Positions 29,300 through 46,720 of a stretch of DNA of 64,000 nt are shown here, one piece after another. Under the pieces are notes generated by a model, which had not been told where the DNA came from, searched no databases, and was given only the letters and a program-made list of their open reading frames with translations. The stretch's first letter is position 1, and each line of letters opens with the position of its first letter. The stretch is from Lichenostomus cassidix (Eukaryota; Chordata; Aves; Passeriformes; Meliphagidae): the NCBI GenBank assembly GCA_008360975.2, contig VLJF02000034.1, positions 2,497,205-2,561,204 of the forward strand, written 5' to 3'. Made by a program: the position numbers and the translations under genes.

Positions 29300-31384
29300 A
29301 TGGCGGAGCTGGACCTGCTGGGCTCCATCCTGAGCTCCATGGAGCGGCCGCCCGCCGCCGGCGACGGCGAGACGCGGCGCCGGGCGCGGGGTCAGCGGGG
29401 CCGGGGAGGGCGCGGAGGCACGGCGGGGGGTCCCGATCGGGCGGGGCGGGGAGCGGCGCGTCCCGGCCCTTCGCCGTCACAACCTCCCCCATCCCCGGCG
29501 TCCGCCCTCACGAGAGGCCGCGCCCCCCGCGGGCTGCCGGCTCCGCCCTCAGCGCCCTGGCCTGGCGCTCGCTCTCCTGATTGACAGCGGGGGTCCCGTC
29601 TGGCCACGACCTCGCAGTGGCCACGCCCCTGACCTTTGCCCCGATTTGCACTTCTGGCCACGCCCCCGCCACTCCGAGGCCGCGCTGAAAGAAGCCCTCG
29701 GGATGGTGCTGGCCCCGCCCCCTCCGCCCCCCGGAGGTTTTGGGGGGTCCACGCCGTCCTGATCCTCCGTGTCTGCTCCAGAACAAGCCGCTCGCATGAA
29801 GAAGCTGCAGGAGCAAGAGAAGCGCCAGAAGGTCGAGTTCAGAAAGAGGGTGAGTGGGGGGACAGGCATCACTGGGAACTGCGGGCCCCTCCCCACGGGC
29901 ACCCCCAAATTCCTGGCCCCCCCTGGACTCCCCATGTGTCCCCAGATGGAGCAAGAGGTGTCCCAGTTCATCCAGGCCACCGGGGAACCCCGGCGCAGGT
30001 TCCAGCCCATGAACAAGATTGAGAGGAGCATCCTGTGAGTGGGGCCCTGGGCACACTGGGAGGGCACTGAGGGAGTACTGGATGCACTGGGGGGACACTG
30101 TGAGGGCAGTGGCGGGACAGTGGGGACACTGGGGATACTGAGAGTGCTTGGAGGAGCAGTGGGGATACTGAGGGACGTGGGGATGGGAGGGCACTTGGGA
30201 GGATACTGGGAAACTCCAGGTACGATGGCGGCACTGTGGGGCAATACTGTGGATGCTGGGGTTGGACACTGGAGACACAGGGCCAGGACAGGAGCACCCC
30301 AGGATGGCAACTGCACCCTGGGGTAATTGGGCACCCTCATGGAGAGAGGAGGGACCCCACTGGGGAAAGCTGGGGAGTCCTAGTGCCAGTGGTTCCATGT
30401 TCCCCCAGGCACGACGTGGCAGAGGTGGCCGGGCTGACGTCCTTCTCCTTCGGTGATGACGAGGACAGTCGCTACGTAATGGTGTTCAAAAAGGTGGGGG
30501 ATGGCAGGAGTCACTGCCTGGGGGACCAGGGGAGGTGAGTGGACACAGGGTGATGCCAGTGTCCCCAGGAGTTTGCGCCGTCGGACGAGGAGCTGGATGC
30601 ATATCGGCGCGGGGAGGAGTGGGACCCAGCCCGGGCTGAGGAGCGGCGTCGCCTCCGGGTAGGCGGGGCTTAGTGGGCATGGGGTGAGATTTGGGTTAGG
30701 GTGATACTGGTTATGGTTTGATATGGGTGGGGCTCAAAAGGGTGTAGCGACATGGGTGCAGCATGCACTCATGCTGGGGGCAGGGTTTATATGGGTGTGG
30801 CATGGGCATGGGGGTTTAGTGGGTGTGGCCTGAGTAGATAGTGTGGACTGTGGGCAGGGCTTTTTACTGACACCCCACTGCCAGGAGCTGGCAGCACAGC
30901 AGGAGGAGGCGGAGCTTGAATGCGGCCCGGCCCCCCCAGGCCCCCCCAACGACTACAAAGACAAATATCGGCACTTGATCGGCTCCGATGCGGCCAAAGC
31001 CGCTGCCCGCACCATGGAGGCCAACAAGACATATGGCTGCGGTGAGTAGGGGGTCCTGAGAAGGTCCTGAGGGGTCTATGATGGTCCAGGAGGGTCCTGG
31101 GGGTCCAGGAAGCTTGGGGGTGTCCTGGATACCCGGGTCCCTTCCTGGGGGGAGTTTGGGCACCCAAATACTTGGGCACTCTGTGGTGGGCTGGGGATCC
31201 CTGAAGGGGTCACAGCCAACTGAATTGCGCCTGAGCCCCCTGTGCCCCCTCAGTGCCGGTGGCCAACAAGCGGGACACACGCTCCATTGAGGAGGCCATG
31301 AACGAGATCCGGGCCAAGAAGCGGCTGCGGCAGGCGGAGGACGAGGGTGGGGCTGGGGGGGGCCCTGGGGTGCCTTCTGTGTGA
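29300..31384 (+). CDS. SPAG7: SPAG7, sperm-associated antigen 7 (R3H-domain protein)
   Basis: Seven exons: 29300-29390, 29782-29849, 29946-30034, 30409-30493, 30569-30658, 30885-31041, 31254-31384. They give 236 aa, against 227 in human. The start [18 protein letters not shown] matches the human N-terminus with a two-residue insertion. Family signatures are [43 protein letters not shown] [47 protein letters not shown] and [20 protein letters not shown]. The N-terminal third is the R3H nucleic-acid-binding domain, and a nuclear role is expected. The extra C-terminal tail ([13 protein letters not shown]) is Gly-rich and avian-specific as far as can be judged. The position just downstream of CAMTA2 in the same orientation is conserved with human. 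Confidence 0.96.
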
Positions 31385-31462
31385 TGGGAGGGTGGTGGTG
31401 GGGGTGTAACCCCCGGGGGTATTTAACTGTGGGAGGAGGGTGATGGTGACACACAGCGGGGG

Positions 31463-31468
31463 AGATAA
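31463..31468 (+). terminator. SPAG7 poly(A) signal (GATAAA variant)
   Basis: AGATAAAGC about 80 bases after the SPAG7 stop is the only poly(A)-like hexamer before the ENO3 pseudogene; a TGTGTCTGTTTTGG element follows about 30 bases later. Confidence 0.5.
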
Positions 31469-31617
31469 AGCACCTCATCTCCTGGCCTGGTCCCTGTGTC
31501 TGTTTTGGGGTGGGGGCTGTGGTGAGGGGGGCACCCCCATATCCCAGGTCGTATGTATGTGTGTGTCCCATCCCCCAAACGATGCACCATTCGGGAAAGT
31601 CCTGGTACTCCACAGAG

Positions 31618-34049
<2,432 letters not shown>

Positions 34050-34269
34050 GGCTGTGGGGTAGTGGACCCAGGGGTCAAGTTCAAGGTCATGGGGGTCCCA
34101 GCCTGACCCTGTACCCCACAGACACCCCCCTCCCAACTCTCAGGGGGACAACCCCCATGTCCAAGTGTCCTTGAGCTGCTCCTATGCCTCCCCATCCCAT
34201 AGGGGACCCTGAGTGAGCCCAGATCCCCCTCCCCAACACCTAGAACACTCAAAGGGGTCCAGGGGGGTC

Positions 34270-34350
34270 TGGGCCTCTCTCACCTGGTGCTGCGTCTGCC
34301 TGGGACCTTACCCACCGCACCACAGGGGTCCTCCGGGATTATTTATTCCC
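34270..34350 (-). promoter_or_regulatory. Relic ENO3 first exon and promoter
   Basis: On the minus strand AATAAATAATCCC (TATA-like, near 34337-34349) precedes a short candidate 5' exon that ends CAGCACCAG/GTGAGAGAG near 34282. The arrangement fits an untranslated first exon upstream of the pseudogene exon with the start codon. Confidence 0.4.
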
Positions 34351-35794
34351 TTCCCTTCGCCCCTCCTCCCTGGAGGGACTGCGGTCAAATTCAGCCCCCG
34401 ATGGGGGACCCGGGGGGGGCTGGTGGCACTTGATGATGGTCCTTGGGAGTTTTTAGTCCCCCTCAAAGGCCACGGTAAAACGACCCCCACCCAGGGGGGC
34501 TGGACCGCCGCCTGAAGGCCCTGGGGGGAACAGCACCAGCCAGAAGGGACGGGGTGAACTGGGGGAGGGACAGGATTTCGGGCCTGCAGAAGGTCCTCTG
34601 GGGGGGGAAATCAGCCCCTAAGGACTCCTAGGGATGGGGGGGGGGAACTCAGCCCCATGGGCCCCAAAGCATGTGGGAGGGGCAGTGGCTTTGACCACTT
34701 CCCGGGGAAGTTCTCGCCGGTAGGGGGGTGGGGAGGGTTGTGCTTTTTATTGGGGGTGGGGAAGGGGCACCCTCACGAGTCCTCGACCCCCCCAACCCGG
34801 TTCCGGGGGTCGTGGCACCCTCGGCCGCTTCAGGGGGAGACGATCCCGAACACCTCGGTCCCCCCTTCCCCCTCCTCAACTGGCGGGCCCCTCCCCCACC
34901 TCGGGGCAGGAAGTGAAACCGCTGCCCCTCCCCCCTCCCCCCGGAAAGTCCCGCCCGGGTCTGAGTCAAACCGAGACCCAGTGGGGGAGGGGCGGGGGTC
35001 CTGCACCCCCAGACACACAGTGAACACTCTTCCCCCCCCCCCCAGGACCCCCGTTCGGGGGTGCACGTAGGGCCCAGCGCGGGGGGATGTGTCGGGATAA
35101 GGGCATGTATCAGAATAACCGGGATTCACAATATAGGGGGGATGACGCGCAGTAACAGAGGTTTGGTTATCAGTCTGGGGGGGCCACGATAACCGTGAGG
35201 GTGTCGCGATAACGGGGGGGAATCGGAATAACAGGGGAGAGAGGGCACAATAAGGGATGGGGGTCGAGGTAATGGGGAGGGTCGGAATTATGGAAGCGAG
35301 TGTCGAGATACTGAATGATGTTGGAATAACGGGTGGTGATGGGTCGTGATAATCGCGGGATCCATAATACGAAGGGTTTGGATTAAGGTGGGGAGTGGTC
35401 GCGATATGGGAATGGTTCACAATAAACGGTATTGGAATGACCGCGATAACGGTGGGGGCTGGAACAACGCGGAGGATCGCAATAGGGGGAAGATGTCGCG
35501 ATAATGGTCAGAATATCACCCTCCAACCCCCCCCATCGCCGAGCGCTCCCCGCGGCGCGCCCGGCCATGGGCGTTCCCGCCAAAGCCCCCGCCCCCTTTA
35601 GTCCCCGCCCCTTCCCCGCCCCCTGCCGTCCCCTATGAAAACCGCCGCGCGGCGACGCCGCTGCTTCTCCGCTGCTGCCGCGCCTCGCTCGCATTGCGCA
35701 GGCGCCGGACGCAAACCCCGCCCCTTTCCCGGCGCAACCCCGCCCCCCGCGGCAGGCCACGCCCCCGCGCCCCGCCCGCCCGCCCGCCGCCGCC
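34351..35794. other. Intergenic, PFN1 upstream region
   Basis: No gene is recognised. 34620-35060 is G/C-rich low-complexity DNA. 35085-35520 is a degenerate repeat rich in CGATAA(C/T)GG(G) and GGAATAACGGG words, about 25-35 bp apart. 35540-35794 is the CpG-rich PFN1 promoter with TTGCGCAGGCGCC (NRF1-like) near 35695. Confidence 0.5.
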
Positions 35795-38167
35795 ATGAGC
35801 GGGTGGGCGCCCTACGTGGAGACGCTGCTGGCGGACGGCACCTGCCAGGATGCCGCAATCGTCGGCTATCGCGACACCCCCGCCGTCTGGGCCGCCGCCC
35901 CCGGCAAGACCTTCGCCAATATCACGGTGAGAGGCCGGGACCGGCGGGGCTGGGGGGGGCAGCGCGCTGAGGCGTTTCCCGCCCAAGCGCGCGGAGGGCG
36001 GGGGGACCCAGTGGCCTCCGAGGGGCGGGGCTGACCCCCCCACTAGTCCCGCGACGGGCTCCGGGAAGGACAAAAAAGGGAGAAAAACGCGAAAGCGCCA
36101 GCGTGGAGCGCGGGGGGGCCCGGGCGCTGCCCATGCCCAGGGACCCGGAGCCGGGGGGAACCGGTGCTGGGGGGGCCCTGACGGCGCGGGGGGGGGGGGG
36201 GTGCGGCGGCCCGGCGGTGAGGTAGTCCCGGCCTTAAATCCGCTTCGAGCGTTTTGTGGGGTCGCAGGCGGCCGGGTGAGGGGGGATGGGCGCACACCAC
36301 GTGGTTCTACGATCTCCCTCCTCGCTTCTCATCTATTTTATTGTGGTCCCCTAAGGGCATCGGGGGGGGGGTCTCGTGGGGGGATTGGGGTGGTGGAGGA
36401 ACCCCTCCCCACTTAAAAACCCTCGAAAAATGCGCGGAATGCGGCCACTTCCCGGTGGAGGAGGGGAGGCCGGGGCTTCCTGTGGGGGAGGGGCGGCGCG
36501 CGCGCACCCCCCTCCCCCCTTCCCCCCACGGAAGTGGGGGGGAGGGTAGAAGTTTGGGGAGGCCCATGGTGGGAAAGGGGGCCTACAGGAGCCCTCGTTC
36601 CCGTCTGGGGTCACGGGGGAGTTATGGGGGTTCCCCGGGGTTCATGGGTCACAGATTGGGCGTCACGGGGGGAATATATGGGTGCCCGGACTTGAGGTCC
36701 CGGTGGGGTTCTCAGGGTTAAATGTGGGGGCGCCTGGGATGTTTGTTTGAGGGATCTCTTGTGGAGTTCCTGGGGGGGTGCTTTTGGGGTTCGTGACTTG
36801 TTGTCCCCCGTGGCAGCTTGTAGAAGTGTTGCCCCTGGCGGGTCCCTAGTTCGGGGGGTCTAGAGAGGGAGGGTGTCCCTGGGTTCCCGGGTCTCCTGTG
36901 GGGGTCTCTTGGTGATCAGGGGTCACACGTTGGTTCTCTGGTGGGAGTCATGAGGGTCCCGGGACACCTGGGTCCCTTTTATGGTCATGGAGTGGGAGTT
37001 ATGAAGAGTCCGTGTTTGCCGAGTACCTTACAGGGGAGCGCCTTACAGGGGCCCTGCCAGGGCGTTTGGCATCTCCGTTTGGTTTTGGTGGTCCCTGGGT
37101 GGGCTGTTGTGGTCCCCTTGACCTGTCCCCACCCCTGTCCAGCCCGCAAGAGTAGTGAGCCTTGAGCAGGGAGGGTTATGGCAGTCCCCAGACAGCTGTG
37201 TCCCTTCTGGGGTCACGGGTGGGTTTTGGGGCCTGGGGTCTGTTCTTGGGGTGCCCCCTGACCCTTGTACCAACAGCCAGCGGAGGTGGCGGCACTGGTC
37301 GGCCCCGAGCGGGGGCCACTGCTGGTGCAGGGGCTGACGCTGGGGGGGCTGCGCTGCTCCGTCATCCGGGACTCGCTGCTGGTGGAGGGGGAGCACAGCA
37401 TGGACCTGCGCACCAAGGGGGCTGCTGGAGCGCCCACCTTCAACATAACGGCCGCCATCACCAACAAGAGTGAGGGATGCCCTGGAACTATCCCCCTGTC
37501 AGCCCCACCCACACCCCGTACCAACCCCCACCACTCTGCTTAGCACCTCCTGCCATCCCCTCCCTTGTGACCCCCCCTACCTTCAAAATCACCAAAAAGA
37601 GGAACCTCCCCCTGGAACCACCCTGTATCAGCACCCCCACCAGCCCCGGGTCACCCTGTATCACCTCCTGTCCAGTCCTTGTCAACCCCCGTGACTCCAA
37701 ACCTCTGCACGTGCCCCCCACGTATCTCATAGCATCACAGTGTCACCCCAAGCACTTGTCACTTCCCAGGTGCCCCGCTACCTGCCCCAGCATCACCCCG
37801 TGTCCTCTCCCCTACACAGCTCCACCTGGCCACGTCACCTGCGGCCCTGTCACCCCTGACCTGCTTCCCATTATTTTCCCCTCTCCCCCTTGCCCCATGT
37901 TCTTTCACATTGCCCCTTGCTAATTCCCAGGGTTCCTTCATCCCACCTGTTTCTTCCTGCCCCTCTATTCACTTGATTCCCCTGTCTGTCTGGGGGGTGG
38001 TGGGGATTTTGGGGGCTTCGAGATGACCTGACACCCACCCACCCCAACTTTACACCCCTATCATTGCAGCCATCGTGCTGGCCATGGGCAAGGAGGGTGT
38101 CCACGGTGGCTGCGTCAACAAGAAATGTTACGAGATGGCCAATCACCTGCGGCGCAGCCAGTACTGA
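35795..38167 (+). CDS. PFN1: PFN1, profilin-1
   Basis: Three exons: 35795-35926, 37277-37469, 38070-38167. They give exactly 140 aa, as in human PFN1. The sequence begins [20 protein letters not shown] and contains [41 protein letters not shown].. and [20 protein letters not shown], and it ends LRRSQY. Profilin binds monomeric actin, poly-proline and phosphoinositides in the cytoplasm. The human VTVTKTDKTLVLLMGK segment reads [16 protein letters not shown] across the second junction. The large first intron is G-rich with no evident extra exon. Confidence 0.97.
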
Positions 38168-39479
38168 GGGGGCTGTGGGGGACCCCCGGACCCCCAGGGA
38201 CCAGCAGGAGCCGCCAGGGACCAGCAGGACCCCGTCCCCCACCCCCCTGTCACCCTCCCAGTCCCCGCTGCCGGCAGCAATAAAGTGCCCTTGTGGGGAA
38301 TCACTGTGGGTGAGGGATTTCAGGGATCTGGGGGCTATGGGGAGAACCTCGATGTGTGGCTGGGGCCATGGGGTGCGGCTCTGCCCTCCCAGGGTGGAGG
38401 AGGCCTTCCCCGGACACCCGGGTCCAAGGGTGCTGCCGCACCCCAGGGGGACAAAGTCCGCAATGGGGTGGGGGTGACGCCTCGATACTTGCCCCACGAT
38501 GCCCCCACACCCTCCCACAATCTCAAGAGGCAAAACTGGGGAGGGCAGAGGCTTTATTGGGGAGGCTGCACTTGTGGCAGGGGCAGCACCAGCAGCAGGG
38601 GGGAAGTCAGCTGAGGATCCAAGCAGCTGCTGAGGGTGGCAGTAGGATGGAACAAGGGAGCTGGGGGATATTTGGGGGGAACTGAAGGGGCTGTGGGGAA
38701 CTGGGGAGAAGGAACTCTAGATGTTCTAGCAAGTTCTGAGGCAGGGCCCCAGGTATTCAGGGGGGTGGTGTGGTGCAGAGGTGCGGATGTGGGTGGGCGG
38801 GGTGGGTCAGAGGGAGATGAGGGCGCTAATGTGGGATGAAAGAGGTGGTGTAGGGCAGAGATGGGGATGTGGGGAGGTGATGTGGGGTAGAGGGGCAGAT
38901 GTGGGGCAGGACTAGGCATCCGGGTGGGCGGAAGCAGCTCCAGTGCCGTCGAGGCCTTATAAGGGCAATGTGGCGGCTCTGGCGCTTCCTGTTCTTTCCC
39001 CCCCCCCCCCCGCGCCCTCCCCCGGCTGACTCACGGATGGGGGGGAAGGGCCCGCAGTTGCCCCACGGCAGGAATTGGGGTGTCAGGGGTTGGGCCGTGG
39101 GGTGGATGGAGTGTCATTTCCCCCCATCCGCCCCCCCGCAGCATGGAGGGACCCAGGTGTTGGGGCCCCCTACGTACCTTTGCCTCCCCCATGAGGCGAC
39201 CCCATTGGCCGTGAGGTTGGGGCACATCATCACCCCATTACTGGGACAGTGTCATTGGGCCCCTCCTGCCCCGTCTCCAGGCGACCCTGTCACGTGTAGG
39301 ACGGTGTCATCTGTGTTATCCCTGGTGTTGTGTACTCTCTGGTGTCCCCAACAACCCCCAACACCTCAGGCTGGGGTTGGAGAGGAGGGACAGGATTTGG
39401 AGGGGAACGGAGGTGCTGGGGAGGAGGGGGGATGCAGTACCTCACCAGTGACTCCCAGTCAGAACCAGTAGTAGGGGTC

Positions 39480-39870
39480 AGTGGGAAGTGCCAGTATGGG
39501 TAGGGGGGGTCCGAGTGACCCGGCTGCTGACTGATGCACCCAAGACTGCCAGCAGTGCCCCCAAGTGCACCCGAAGTGACTCCCAGTGACCTCCAACGCT
39601 CCCCAGTGCACCCAAAGTGCTTCCCAGTGCCCGTCTGTACACCCAAGGTGCCTCCCAGTGGCCCGCAGTGCACCAAAAGCGCCTGCTAGGTGCACTCAAA
39701 GTGCCTCCCAGTGACCGCCCAGTGTGTCCAGAGAGCCTGCCAACGATGCTCAGTGTACCGAGTGTTTCTCAGCATATCCACAGAGCCTTCCAATACCTGA
39801 CAGCGCCCTCCAGCGTCTCAAATGCTTTCCAGTATCTCCCAGTCCGTCCCAGTACTCCCCGGCACTCACC
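39480..39870. repeat. Minisatellite of (T)CCCAGTGCACCCAAAGTGCC type
   Basis: About a dozen degenerate copies of a 25-35 bp unit built around CCCAGTG(C/A)(C)CC and AAAGTGC(C/T)TCCCAGTG. There is no open frame with homology. Confidence 0.65.
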
Positions 39871-40204
39871 GCTTAGAACAGGACAGGGCAGGCATCACCC
39901 CACGGTGCTGAGCAGCGGCGGGACCGAGTGCGGGGGGTCCCGGTTGCCGACCCCTCCCGACGCCGGCGGCTTTCCTTCAGCCCCCCAAGATGGCGGAATC
40001 TCGCGAGAGAGGGGCGGGGCTCCCAAGCGCCAGCCTCGGCCCCCACCAATCCCCTTGGTTACTGAACAATTTCCCTTCCCGCCTAAATACCCTCCACCAA
40101 TGAGAGGCGTGAGGAGGGAACACGCCCCCGGGTGCGCTGCCACGCCTCTTACTCTTAGAGGCGGTGCTTCCCCGGAAAGCCACACCCCCCGCGACTTCCC
40201 CGCC

Positions 40205-40332
40205 TCGGCGCCGCGCAGGCGCCCCGCGCAGGCGCACTGGCGCCGCGCCCCCCCCGAGTCACCTTGGGGCGCCGCCGGTGCCAGACCCCGCGCGCGCCCC
40301 CCCCGCGCCCCCAGTACCAGGGTCCGGCCGCG
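40205..40332 (+). promoter_or_regulatory. SLC25A11 promoter with NRF1-like sites
   Basis: Two GCGCAGGCGC words about 12 bases apart lie near 40213-40234, just upstream of the start codon of a mitochondrial carrier gene. GCGCANGCGC is the NRF-1 core, and NRF-1 drives many nuclear genes for mitochondrial proteins. The functional link is inference. Confidence 0.55.
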
Positions 40333-42909
40333 ATGGCAGCGGCACCAGCGGCCGAGAGGCCCAAGACCTCCCCGAAGTCCGTGAAGTTTCTCTTCGGCGG
40401 CCTGGCCGGGTGAGAGCCCCCCCCTCCCGCCAAACTGAGACAACCCTTCCCCCGCCAAACCGAGATCCCCCTGCCCAGACCCTTCAGATCGCTCCTAAAC
40501 CCCCTTCAGCCCCCGAAACCAACCCCGATGCCCCTCAAAACCCCTCAACTCCCCCAAAACCCTTTTAACTCCTCCCCATCCCCACCATTGCCCCAACAGC
40601 CCCCCCCAAAAATCACTTCTGAGTCCCTCTAATGCTCCCCAAGCCCCCTTCAGACCTCCCCACCCCTCTAATGCCTTCCATAATCAATTCAAACACACTG
40701 AGCCCTTTCAAACCTCTCGAAATCCCATCCAGCTATCCCCAAACCCTCCCCGTGCCCCTCCACAGATCCCCAAAACTCCTTCAGATTCCCTCCCCACCTC
40801 AGGTTTCCTCTGAGAGGGTTGTGGGTGCATCTGGGGGGCATTGGAGAGGGGTGTGAGTGTTTTGGGGGTCCCCGTGACCCTTCGTGATCCCTTTTCCTTC
40901 AGAATGGGGGCCACAGTTTTCGTCCAGCCTCTGGACCTTGTGAAGAACAGGATGCAGCTGAGTGGGGCTGGGGCCAAGGGCCGCGAGTACCGGACATCTC
41001 TGCACGCCTTGGGGTCCATCCTGCGCCACGAAGGGCTGAGGGGCATCTACACGGGGTATGGTCCCCCCAAACCCTCCCTGCAAGCACCCTGAACCTCCAA
41101 ACCCCTGGTACAACTCTTGAACTCCCAAACCTGCTGGGACCCCCCCAAACCCCACATCCCTGCACACCCTGGGGTCCATCCCATGCTGCAAGGGGTAGTG
41201 GGTCATGTAGATGAGATACAGTGGCCCCCAAAAGCTCCTCAAAACCCCAAGCACTGGCAAGCCTTGAACTCTTTCCTGACTCCCCCAATTTTGGGACCCC
41301 CCCTTATTCTCCATGTCTCTCCAGGCTGTCGGCAGGGCTTCTACGCCAGGCCACCTACACCACCACACGCCTGGGCATCTACAGTGTCCTCCTGGAGCGT
41401 TTTGGGGGAGCCGATGGGACCCCCCCTCCGTTCTTGGCCAAGGCAGCCATGGGCATGACAGCAGGGGCTGCAGGGGCCTTTGTGGGGACCCCGGCCGAGG
41501 TGGCCCTCATCCGCATGACAGCTGATGGCAGGTGAGTTCCCGATCCTCCAGGAAATACCTGCGTCCCCCTCCCTCACCCAACTCAACTTTTTTTACCAAA
41601 ATCTTCTTTTTTTTGCCCCAAATCCCAGGCTGCCCCCTGGCGAGCGCCGCGGGTATCGCAATGTATTCGACGCTCTTGTGAGGATGGCGAGGGAGGAGGG
41701 GGTGCTCACGCTGTGGAGGGTAGGTGGGGGCTGCGGGACCCCAAGGTCCATCCATGATGCCCCTGTTGCCTCCCCAGGGGTGCAGGAGGGGGTCTTCATG
41801 CTCTTGGGGGGGAAGCTTGGATTTCCTCAACTCCCATCACCCACCCCAGAGCTGCGTCCTCAGTGTGGTGAGGGAGGAGAATGTGGTCTGGGGGAGAATG
41901 TGGGGTGTTTGGGGGTGCACAGGTCTTAACCAATCCCCCCGTTTTACCCCAGGGCTGCATCCCCACCATGGCCCGTGCTGTGGTGGTCAACGCTGCCCAG
42001 CTTGCCTCCTACTCCCAATCCAAGCAATTCCTGCTTGACTCTGGTGAGTTTGGGGGGCCGGCTACTGGGAAATGCCAAATCCTGGCACGTTCCCCCCCCC
42101 CCCCCCCGTTCCCCTTTGATGTTTTGGGGTGCCCCCAGGGCATTTTCGTGATGACATCCTGTGCCACTTCTGCGCCAGTATGATCAGCGGGCTGGTGACC
42201 ACGGCTGCTTCCATGCCTGTTGACATTGTCAAGACCCGGTGGGTTCATTTTGGGGGACTCCACTGCCCCTAAGATAATCACAGATGTGATTATCCAACCC
42301 ACATCATCACCCAAAAACCCATGTTTTCACCCGTAAATTTTCCCAAACAGGATCCAGAACATGCGGACAATAGATGGGAAACCCGAGTACCGCAATGGGC
42401 TGGTGAGTGAGTGGGGTTAGGGAGGACAACATGATTTAAGGGGGTTGCTCCTCTGTCATTTTGAGAGGAGTTCCCTTTCAGCTGGGGGGTTTCACACCAA
42501 TTCGTGGGTGTTCCCTGTCACTGGAGGCGGGGCAGGAATTTACCTAATTTTGAGATCTCCACATTTTTGGAGAGATCCCCTGTCATTTTTGGAAGGTTTC
42601 TGATAGTTTTTGGGGCATTTTTCATCATTTTGATGTTGGACATGTTATTTCAGCAGGGTGTCACATCTTTTTGTGAGGGCATCCATGTAATTTTTTTGGA
42701 AGGTTTTTTTATAATGTTGTGGTCCCCTGTCCTGACATATTGCCCCCCTGCAGGACGTTTTGCTGAAGGTGGTGCGGTATGAGGGGTTCTTCAGCCTCTG
42801 GAAGGGCTTTACCCCCTACTATGCCCGCCTTGGCCCCCACACCGTGCTCACCTTTATCTTCCTCGAGCAGATGAACAAGTGGTACCAGCGGCTCTTCCTC
42901 AGCGCCTGA
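40333..42909 (+). CDS. SLC25A11: SLC25A11, mitochondrial 2-oxoglutarate/malate carrier
   Basis: Eight exons: 40333-40409, 40903-41055, 41325-41531, 41629-41719, 41953-42043, 42139-42238, 42351-42402, 42754-42909. Phases close to 308 aa (human 314). The three mitochondrial-carrier signatures are visible: VQPLDLVKNRMQLSG in repeat 1, GTPAEVALIRMTADG in repeat 2 and MPVDIVKTRIQNM in repeat 3. Also recognisable are MAAAPAAERPKTSPKSVKF, RQATYTTTRLGIYSVLLE and FTPYYARLGPHTVLTFIFLE. It is an inner-membrane antiporter of 2-oxoglutarate for malate in the malate-aspartate shuttle. The poly(A) signal ATTAAA is near 43432. Mitochondrial carriers need no cleavable presequence, and none is seen. Confidence 0.97.
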
Positions 42910-43595
42910 CACCCCCTCCCTGGGGGCAAGGGGGGAATCTGCCCCCATCCCATGGGTTCTATAGGGGCACCTGACCCCCCATGAAGGGGCCTTGGGTAGG
43001 TCTGACCTCTCCTTCAGGTGGTGTGTGGGTGTCTGACCCCCCTCACCTCAGCAGGGGCTGGGGGGGAGGTGGCTCTGTAGGAGTGCCTGACCACCCCCAT
43101 CAAGGCTATGAATTGGCCCTGGTGCCCTATGGAGTACATGACCCACTCTTTGGGGCAGTAGGGATCCCTGGGGCCTTATGGAGGGGCCCTGGGCCCAATA
43201 GGGGCGCTTGATCCCTGCCATGGGGGCAACAGGGGATGCCTTGTCCCTATGGGGCAGCCCTACAGAGAGTGTAGGGTGTCCTCCCCCTGTGCCCCTTTGT
43301 GCCCCTTCGGGGGGTTTGCTACCAGCCAACATCAAGGTTACAGTGTGGGGCAGGAGCCCCCCCAAATTCCCCCTTCCCCCAGCACCCTACACGCTATGCT
43401 TTGTTAATGAATCATGGATCATGATCATGTAATTAAAGCAAAACCTACAGACACTGTGGGATGCTTTATCTCTGTCACACTGGGGGTGGTGGTCTGTGTC
43501 TGTCACAGTGTGGCTGTGGGCTTGCCCCCACCAGGGGTGACAGGAAAGGACTCCAAATCCAGAGCCCCATAGCATCCAGCAGAGGCAGCGGAGCC
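42910..43595. other. 3' flanks of SLC25A11 and PSMB6 (convergent)
   Basis: No further gene. The SLC25A11 3' UTR runs to ATTAAA near 43432 (ATGTAATTAAAGC). The two genes are tail to tail. Confidence 0.6.
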
Positions 43596-43596
43596 A

Positions 43597-43602
43597 TTTA
43601 TT
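43597..43602 (-). terminator. PSMB6 poly(A) signal
   Basis: TTTATT on plus is AATAAA on minus, about 40 bases downstream of the PSMB6 stop codon. Confidence 0.75.
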
Positions 43603-43642
43603 GTCTCCCCCACCAAATTTGGGGATCTTGGGAGTCTTTCCC

Positions 43643-46546
<2,904 letters not shown>

Positions 46547-46720
46547 CTTCCCCCGCACTTTACGGCAGCGTGATCACCACGGCGGGGCCGGTGCAATGCT
46601 TTACGGGAGCGTGGCAGGAGCGGCAGGGCGGTAGGCAGCTGTGCTTCACGGCAGTGTGGCGCCCGCTGTGGTGATCGTGCTTTTCCATGGAAATAAAATC
46701 CTTACGGTTCTCCCAAGCCC
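46547..46720 (-). promoter_or_regulatory. PSMB6 promoter with three GC(T/A)TTACGGCAGCGTG repeats
   Basis: CTTTACGGCAGCGTG (46558), CTTTACGGGAGCGTGG (46599) and CTTCACGGCAGTGTGG (46646) are three near-copies spaced about 40-50 bases upstream of the PSMB6 start, with GATCACCACGGCGGGG and its partial inverse GTGGTGATCGTG. Confidence 0.5.

Larger units (their letters stand above)
38168..40332. other. Intergenic between PFN1 and SLC25A11
   Basis: The PFN1 poly(A) signal AATAAA is near 38278. A TTTATT at 38551-38556 would serve a minus-strand transcript, but no coding exon is recognised. 39480-39870 is a minisatellite of CCCAGTGCACCCAAAGTGC units. 39985-40000 has AAGATGGCGG, suggesting another transcription start. 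In human RNF167 lies here; none of its PA or RING motifs were seen. Confidence 0.5.

Noticed and set aside
38168..40332. RNF167 expected from synteny
   Set aside because: No RING (C-X2-C..C-H) or protease-associated domain exon was seen on either strand; the interval is minisatellite and promoter DNA.
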